NCBI RefSeq assembly: GCF_009557455.1
Contig: NZ_CP045651.1
Location: forward strand, 2,604,001 to 2,668,000
DNA length: 64,000 nt
Source: Alistipes sp. dk3624
GTDB taxonomy: Bacteria > Bacteroidota > Bacteroidia > Bacteroidales > Rikenellaceae
Direction of reading: 5' to 3'
Within the stretch, counting starts at the first letter, position 1. Each line of letters begins with the position of its first letter. Below are positions 59,784 to 64,000 of the stretch, piece after piece. The notes below the pieces were generated by a model that worked only from the letters and a program-made list of their open reading frames with translations, did not search any database and was not told the origin of the DNA. The translations under genes and the position numbers were made by a program.

Positions 59784-62642
59784 ATGCGGGGATTCATAAC
59801 GGAAGTGGCCGATGCGCTGTACCGGCGCTACGGGGACGACATATCGTCCCTACGGTTGGTATTCCCGAACCGCCGGGCGCAACTTTTCTTTTGCGATGCG
59901 TTGAGTTCGTTGATTCACAGGCCGCTGTGGCAGCCCGCTTTCGTTAGCATCGGCGAACTGATGGAACGGTTGTCGGGCCTGCGCGGCAGCGACCGGGTCA
60001 AGCTGATTACCGAACTTTACAAGGTTTATTCCCGTGTTCACGACGAGAGTTTCGATACCTTCTATTTCTGGGGGGATATGCTGTTGGCCGATTTCGACCA
60101 GATCGACAAATACCTGATCGATGCGGATATGCTGTTCTCGAACATCGGCGATTTGAAAGCGCTCGAAGGCGATCATTCGTATCTGACGGACGATCAGATC
60201 CGGGTGATTCGGCAGTTTTGGCAAAGTTTCGGCTCCGGGAGTTCCTGTTCCGACGAACAACGGCACTTCCTGACGATCTGGGAGTCGCTGGCCGATATTT
60301 ACCACCGGTTCCGCGAGTCGCTTTCGGCGCAGGGATTGGCTTATGAAGGCATGGTTTACCGGGCGGCTGCCGAGAGACTGCTCGACGACGAAGCGGTCGC
60401 CTTGCCCGGCGATGCGGACGGCCGTTATGTCGTGGTCGGATTCAATGCGCTGTCGGCCTGTGAGAAACGATTGTTCAACCGACTGAAAAAAAGCGGCCGC
60501 GCCGAGTTCTACTGGGACTACGATTCGTATTACGTCGATCATAAAGATTACGAGGCGGGGATGTTCCTGCGGGACAATATCCGGGATTATCCGCCGCCGC
60601 CGGAGGCGCGGATCGGGCACGACCATTTCGGAGCTCCCAAAGAAACGGTCGTCGTTCCCGCGCCTTCCGACGCTTTGCAGTGCAAGTACGTCCATACTTT
60701 TTTGCAGGAACTGATCGACCGCGGCGAAACGCCGGATAAGGAGACGGCCATCGTGCTGACCGACGAATCGCTGTTGCTGCCGGTGCTGTACGCCGTTCCC
60801 GGCGCGGTCGATCAGTTGAACATTACGATGGGGTATCCGCTGCGGCAGACGACGGCTTATTCGTTCGTCGAGCGTCTGATCGGGCTGCAGGGGCGCAAGC
60901 GGGTGCGGAGCGGAAATACCTGGTTTTATCACAACGACGCGCTCGGCCTGCTGGAGCATCCGTACATCCGGCAGAGCCAGCCCGAAATCGCTTCCGCGTT
61001 GGCGGACGGTATCCGGCGCAGCCGGTCGGTGTACGTCCGTTCCGGGCTTTTCGAGGTCGGGGGGACGATCGGACAGGTGTTCCGGACGACCGGTTCATGG
61101 CAGTCGCTGTCGGACTATATACGCGGCTGCCTGGCGCATGTCGTCGCGCAACCGGCCGGGGAGGGACAGGAGGATGCCGCGCAACGGCGCGAGTTTTTCA
61201 CGGTGATCGACGAACACCTGGTGCGGATCGTCAATTCACTGGCCGATTCCGGGTTGGAAATTCCGATGCCCGTGTTCGCTTCGCTGCTGCGGCGGACGCT
61301 GCAAACGTTGCGCGTTCCGTACGAAGGCGAGCCGTTGGCAGGCGTCCAGATCATGGGAATCCTGGAGACCCGGAACCTCGATTTCAAAAACGTGCTGATT
61401 CTGTCGGTCAACGACGATACGTTTCCCGGCAACCGGGCCGTCTCGTCCTCCTTCATTCCTTACAACCTGCGCTACGCTTACGGCTTGCCGACGCCGCAGC
61501 ACCACGAAGGGGTTTATGCCTACTATTTCTATCGGCTGATCCAGCGCGCCGAGCGGGTGCATCTGGTCTATTGTTCGCGCAGCGACGACAAACGCACCGG
61601 CGAGCCCAGTCGCTACATTTACCAGCTCGAATACGAGTCGCCTCACAAGCCCGTTTACCGTCCGATCCGGCTGGGGGTCAATCTTTCGGCCCGGCAGCCG
61701 CTTTCGGTCGATAAGACCGGGCGGGTGGCCGATGCGCTGCGCGCTTACTTGGACGGCGGACAGAAGCGTCTTTCGCCGACGTCGTTCTACCATTACGTCG
61801 AATGTCCGCTGAAATTCTATTTCCGCAGCGTCGCCGGATTGTCGCCGCAGCAGGAGATTGCCGAAGAGGTCGATTTGCCGATGTTCGGCACCATCCTACA
61901 CCGGACGATGGAGCTGCTGTACGCGCCGTTGCTGGGCGATCCTGCCGCCGGGCCGAAGATCGGAGCCCTTGTCGGATCTGCGGCGGTGAAGGCCGCCGTC
62001 CAGCGGGCGATCAACGAAGAGTACCTGCGCGACGAAGGGGCGGGGGAAGAGGAGTACGGAGGGAACCTGATTCTGGTGCGGGATGTGGTCGCCAAGTACG
62101 TCAACAGTTGCATTCTGCCGTACGACGCTTCGCAGACCGGTTTCGTGATGCGGGGGCTGGAAGTGCCGGTAAGCTGTCCGTTTGGATTCGGGGAAGGGAA
62201 CGGGGAGCATACGGTCGTTTTCGCAGGAAAGTCCGACCGGATCGACCTGCTCGCCGACGGCCTGCTGCGCGTGGTCGATTACAAAACGGGCAAACGGCAT
62301 ATCCGGTTCAAAGATCTCGAATCGCTGTTTTTCGGCGATATCCGCGAACGGAGCGCGGCCGTGTTGCAAACGCTGCTTTATTCGCTGATGCTGACCCGTT
62401 CGGAGAAGTGCGACGTGCAGCCGGCGCTTTACTATGTCAGAAATATGCAGGAACCGGATTTTTCGCCGCTGCTGCTGGAGGGGAATACGCCGGTCGTCCG
62501 TTTTTCGGAGTACCGCGCGGAGTTCGAAGGTCTGCTTCGGCGCGTATTGATCGAACTGTTCGATCTCTCGAAGCCGTTCGTGCAGTGCAGTAGGCAGGAG
62601 ACCTGCGCTTTCTGCGATTTCCGCGAAATCTGCCGGCGGTAA
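59784..62642 (+). CDS. AddB-like PD-(D/E)XK nuclease
   Basis: 952 residues. The start LRLVFPNRRAQLFFCDALSS is in the place of the AddB helicase Walker A, which is degenerate here (no GK[ST]). Inactivated UvrD-like region in the middle (VLILSVNDDTFPGN, VYAYYFYRLIQRAERVHLVY), then the nuclease: SPTSFYHYVECPLKFYFRSV, MFGTILHRTMELLY, and LLRVVDYKTGKRHI with the D-x-K pair. C-terminal cysteines in CSRQETCAFCDFREIC plus the earlier Cys of VECPLK suit the AddB iron-sulfur staple. Partner of the AddA-like protein. Confidence 0.85.
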   Translation: MRGFITEVADALYRRYGDDISSLRLVFPNRRAQLFFCDALSSLIHRPLWQPAFVSIGELMERLSGLRGSDRVKLITELYKVYSRVHDESFDTFYFWGDMLLADFDQIDKYLIDADMLFSNIGDLKALEGDHSYLTDDQIRVIRQFWQSFGSGSSCSDEQRHFLTIWESLADIYHRFRESLSAQGLAYEGMVYRAAAERLLDDEAVALPGDADGRYVVVGFNALSACEKRLFNRLKKSGRAEFYWDYDSYYVDHKDYEAGMFLRDNIRDYPPPPEARIGHDHFGAPKETVVVPAPSDALQCKYVHTFLQELIDRGETPDKETAIVLTDESLLLPVLYAVPGAVDQLNITMGYPLRQTTAYSFVERLIGLQGRKRVRSGNTWFYHNDALGLLEHPYIRQSQPEIASALADGIRRSRSVYVRSGLFEVGGTIGQVFRTTGSWQSLSDYIRGCLAHVVAQPAGEGQEDAAQRREFFTVIDEHLVRIVNSLADSGLEIPMPVFASLLRRTLQTLRVPYEGEPLAGVQIMGILETRNLDFKNVLILSVNDDTFPGNRAVSSSFIPYNLRYAYGLPTPQHHEGVYAYYFYRLIQRAERVHLVYCSRSDDKRTGEPSRYIYQLEYESPHKPVYRPIRLGVNLSARQPLSVDKTGRVADALRAYLDGGQKRLSPTSFYHYVECPLKFYFRSVAGLSPQQEIAEEVDLPMFGTILHRTMELLYAPLLGDPAAGPKIGALVGSAAVKAAVQRAINEEYLRDEGAGEEEYGGNLILVRDVVAKYVNSCILPYDASQTGFVMRGLEVPVSCPFGFGEGNGEHTVVFAGKSDRIDLLADGLLRVVDYKTGKRHIRFKDLESLFFGDIRERSAAVLQTLLYSLMLTRSEKCDVQPALYYVRNMQEPDFSPLLLEGNTPVVRFSEYRAEFEGLLRRVLIELFDLSKPFVQCSRQETCAFCDFREICRR

Positions 62643-62643
62643 C

Positions 62644-63198
62644 TCAGAAGTCGAGCCGGCGGATCACCCGCGCCGGGTTGCCGGCGACGACGACGTCGTC
62701 CGGAAACGATTTGGTGACGACGCTGCCCGCCCCGACGACCACCCGTCGTCCGAGGATTACTCCGGGACAGATAACCGCCCCGCCTCCGATCCAGCAGTCG
62801 TCCCCGATGGCGATCTCTTTGCACTGCTCGATTCCCTGCCGCCGCTCGCGGTAGTCCATCGGATGGGTGAACGTATAGATCTGTACGGCAGGGCCGATCA
62901 GCACGTGGTTTCCGATCCGGACGGGGGCTCCGTCCAGAATAACGCAGTCGAAATTGATGAAACCTTCCGAACCGATATAAAGGTTGTAGCCGTAATCGCA
63001 GTGGAACGGCGGCCGCACCAGGCAGTCGGCTGCGGCGTTGGGCATCAGTTCGGTCACGGCTTTCCGGTATCCTTCCGCATCGATCGACAGGGCGTTCAGC
63101 CTGCCAAGCCGTTCGGACGCCAGCCGCCGCTCTTCGGCCAACTGCCTGTCCATCGTTTCGAACGGTTCTCCGGCGAGCATTTTCTCTTTTTCCGTCAT
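62644..63198 (-). CDS. Maltose/galactoside O-acetyltransferase-like hexapeptide protein
   Basis: 184 residues. N-terminal Mac domain (MTEKEKMLAGEPFETMDRQL) and a left-handed beta-helix of hexapeptide repeats with YIGSEGFINFDCVILDGAP, the catalytic His in IYTFTHPMD, and a standard end (VVAGNPARVIRRL). Transfers acetyl from acetyl-CoA to a sugar or related hydroxyl; the acceptor is not known. Convergent with the AddB-like gene, one base apart. It shares its strand with gtrA upstream, 7 bases away. Confidence 0.9.
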   Translation of the reverse strand: MTEKEKMLAGEPFETMDRQLAEERRLASERLGRLNALSIDAEGYRKAVTELMPNAAADCLVRPPFHCDYGYNLYIGSEGFINFDCVILDGAPVRIGNHVLIGPAVQIYTFTHPMDYRERRQGIEQCKEIAIGDDCWIGGGAVICPGVILGRRVVVGAGSVVTKSFPDDVVVAGNPARVIRRLDF

Positions 63199-63205
63199 GC
63201 CGCTA

Positions 63206-63583
63206 TTATTTTCCGGTGAATGTGAAATAATAATTCATAAAGAAGTTCCACAGCGTGACGAGTCCGATGGCGATCAGTTTCGACAGGTAGAAATTCAGGC
63301 GCGCTTTGTCGTTCAGCAGGTAAATGATGATGTTGTTCAGGATCAGTCCAATGGCCGAAATGCCGACGAACTGGACGTACTGCTGCGCCACCTCCGGGTC
63401 ATGGCTGCGGAATGTCCACCAGCGGTTCAACAGGTAATTGGTCGAGGCGGCGGCCATGAATCCCAGCGAGTTGGCGATGTATTTGTTCAGTTTCAGTTTT
63501 TCTTTGAACAGGAAAGTGATGCCGAAATCCACCACCACTCCGGTGCCGCCGACGACGCAGAATTTTATGAATTGCAGGAACAT
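63206..63583 (-). CDS. GtrA-family membrane protein
   Basis: 125 residues, four transmembrane segments. GtrA pattern: FIKFCVVGGTGVVVDFGITF, NSLGFMAAASTNYLLNRWWT, ISAIGLILNNIIIYLL and WNFFMNYYFTF. These proteins help move lipid-linked sugars across the inner membrane for glycan modification. It lies 5 bases after the preceding gene, so the three minus-strand genes form an operon that could modify a surface polysaccharide. Confidence 0.92.
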   Translation of the reverse strand: MFLQFIKFCVVGGTGVVVDFGITFLFKEKLKLNKYIANSLGFMAAASTNYLLNRWWTFRSHDPEVAQQYVQFVGISAIGLILNNIIIYLLNDKARLNFYLSKLIAIGLVTLWNFFMNYYFTFTGK

Positions 63584-63588
63584 GTCGC

Positions 63589-64000
63589 TTATTTTTTCAG
63601 GTTTATTTTTACGGTTTTGCCGTTGAACCAGGTTGTTGCGGGCAGGTTGGCGATCGTGAATCCGACCTGGAACGTGCGAGGCGTCAGTGCCGGTACCACG
63701 AAGTCCGCGGTTCCTTGCAGTTCGCCGTGCGGGGGTAGCGTGCCGGTTATCGGCAACTTATATCGGTGGGTCGGTTCGCTGCGGTTACGCCATACGATGC
63801 TGACCGAAACCGAATCTCCGTCGATTTGGTATTCGTAGGGGTAAGGATTGTGCAGCGTCAGGCGCAAATGTAGCGTGTCTCCCGCCGCGACCTGTCCGGG
63901 AAGCGCGTCATAGGCGACGTCGATCCTGCGGACGGGAGTGAAATGCTCCGTTTCGATGTATTCGAACCGCTTCCCGTTACTCAGTTTCAAGCGTCGTTTG
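63589..64000 (-). CDS. C-terminal part of an unidentified protein, cut by the window edge
   Basis: The frame stays open to 64000, so at least 137 residues of the C-terminus are visible. It has a beta-rich, immunoglobulin-like end: VRRIDVAYDALPGQVAAGDT, LHLRLTLHNPYPYEYQI, TFQVGFTIANLPATTWFNGK. No transmembrane segment is seen in this part. It lies just upstream of gtrA in the same operon, so a glycosyltransferase-associated or surface-polysaccharide role is conceivable. I do not recognise the family. Confidence 0.55.
   Translation of the reverse strand, partial: KRRLKLSNGKRFEYIETEHFTPVRRIDVAYDALPGQVAAGDTLHLRLTLHNPYPYEYQIDGDSVSVSIVWRNRSEPTHRYKLPITGTLPPHGELQGTADFVVPALTPRTFQVGFTIANLPATTWFNGKTVKINLKK

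Noticed and set aside
1-64000. tRNA, rRNA, CRISPR arrays, insertion sequences, prophage, attachment sites
   Set aside because: Looked for by eye in all gaps: no cloverleaf-like sequences, no regularly spaced repeats, no transposase or integrase; the only large repeat is the lipoprotein pair.

Overview
The window reads as chromosomal DNA of a fairly GC-rich Bacteroidota, most like Alistipes or a related Rikenellaceae. The reasons are Bacteroidota-type promoter boxes (TTTG or TTG, about 19-20 bases, then TAnnTTTG) before many genes, a TonB-dependent receptor with a carboxypeptidase-regulatory N-terminus, BACON, DUF5018-like and BF3164-like lipoproteins, an NVEALA peptide, DUF4301, DUF4924, a small histone H1-like protein, and a Bacteroidota-style rplM-rpsI / rpsB-tsf block. 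The genus is an inference. I see no tRNA, rRNA, CRISPR array, insertion sequence or prophage.

Layout. 0-3.3 kb: the start of a secreted GH78-like protein (minus), then a D-mannonate pair (SDR dehydrogenase and mannonate dehydratase) and a secreted polysaccharide deacetylase. 3.3-7.4 kb: dinB, then a minus-strand cluster made of an NVEALA peptide, two paralogous six-bladed-propeller lipoproteins and a membrane-tethered CxxC thioredoxin-fold protein. 7.6-18.7 kb: housekeeping genes (exonuclease III, MATE exporter, EamA transporter, cation/proton antiporter, thiol peroxidase, Cys-tRNA deacylase, mutY, pirin, a SpoU methyltransferase, rsgA, cvpA). 18.9-20.9 kb: a secreted GH2 protein that has lost both catalytic glutamates. 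20.9-33.5 kb: WbqC, DUF4924, tilS, murB, DUF4301, holA, a rhomboid protease, a class IV aminotransferase-like protein without its lysine, DUF2007, dnaE and trxA. 33.5-43.4 kb: a broken gene, a deoxyhypusine-synthase-like enzyme, two tandem esterases, a TonB-dependent receptor, a pyrimidine-dimer glycosylase with a TIGR01777 epimerase, a histone H1-like protein and a secreted GH99/71-like protein. 43.6-47 kb: a Nim-like flavin-binding protein, a flavin reductase and a BACON/Asp-box lipoprotein. 47.3-50.1 kb: ribosomal protein and EF-Ts genes. 50.4-55.5 kb: three related surface lipoproteins, two of them near-identical tandem copies. 55.7-64 kb: AddA-like and AddB-like recombination nucleases either side of a GIN-domain protein, then an acetyltransferase, GtrA and the end of an unidentified gene.

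The accessory theme is cell-surface biology: many lipoproteins and secreted carbohydrate-active or pseudo-enzymatic proteins sit between conserved housekeeping genes. The most distinctive items are the NVEALA / BF3164 / CxxC cluster, the GH2 pseudoenzyme, and the tandem lipoprotein pair whose 3' 1.1 kb is almost perfectly homogenised. All calls come from reading the sequence and from knowledge of families; no database search was run.
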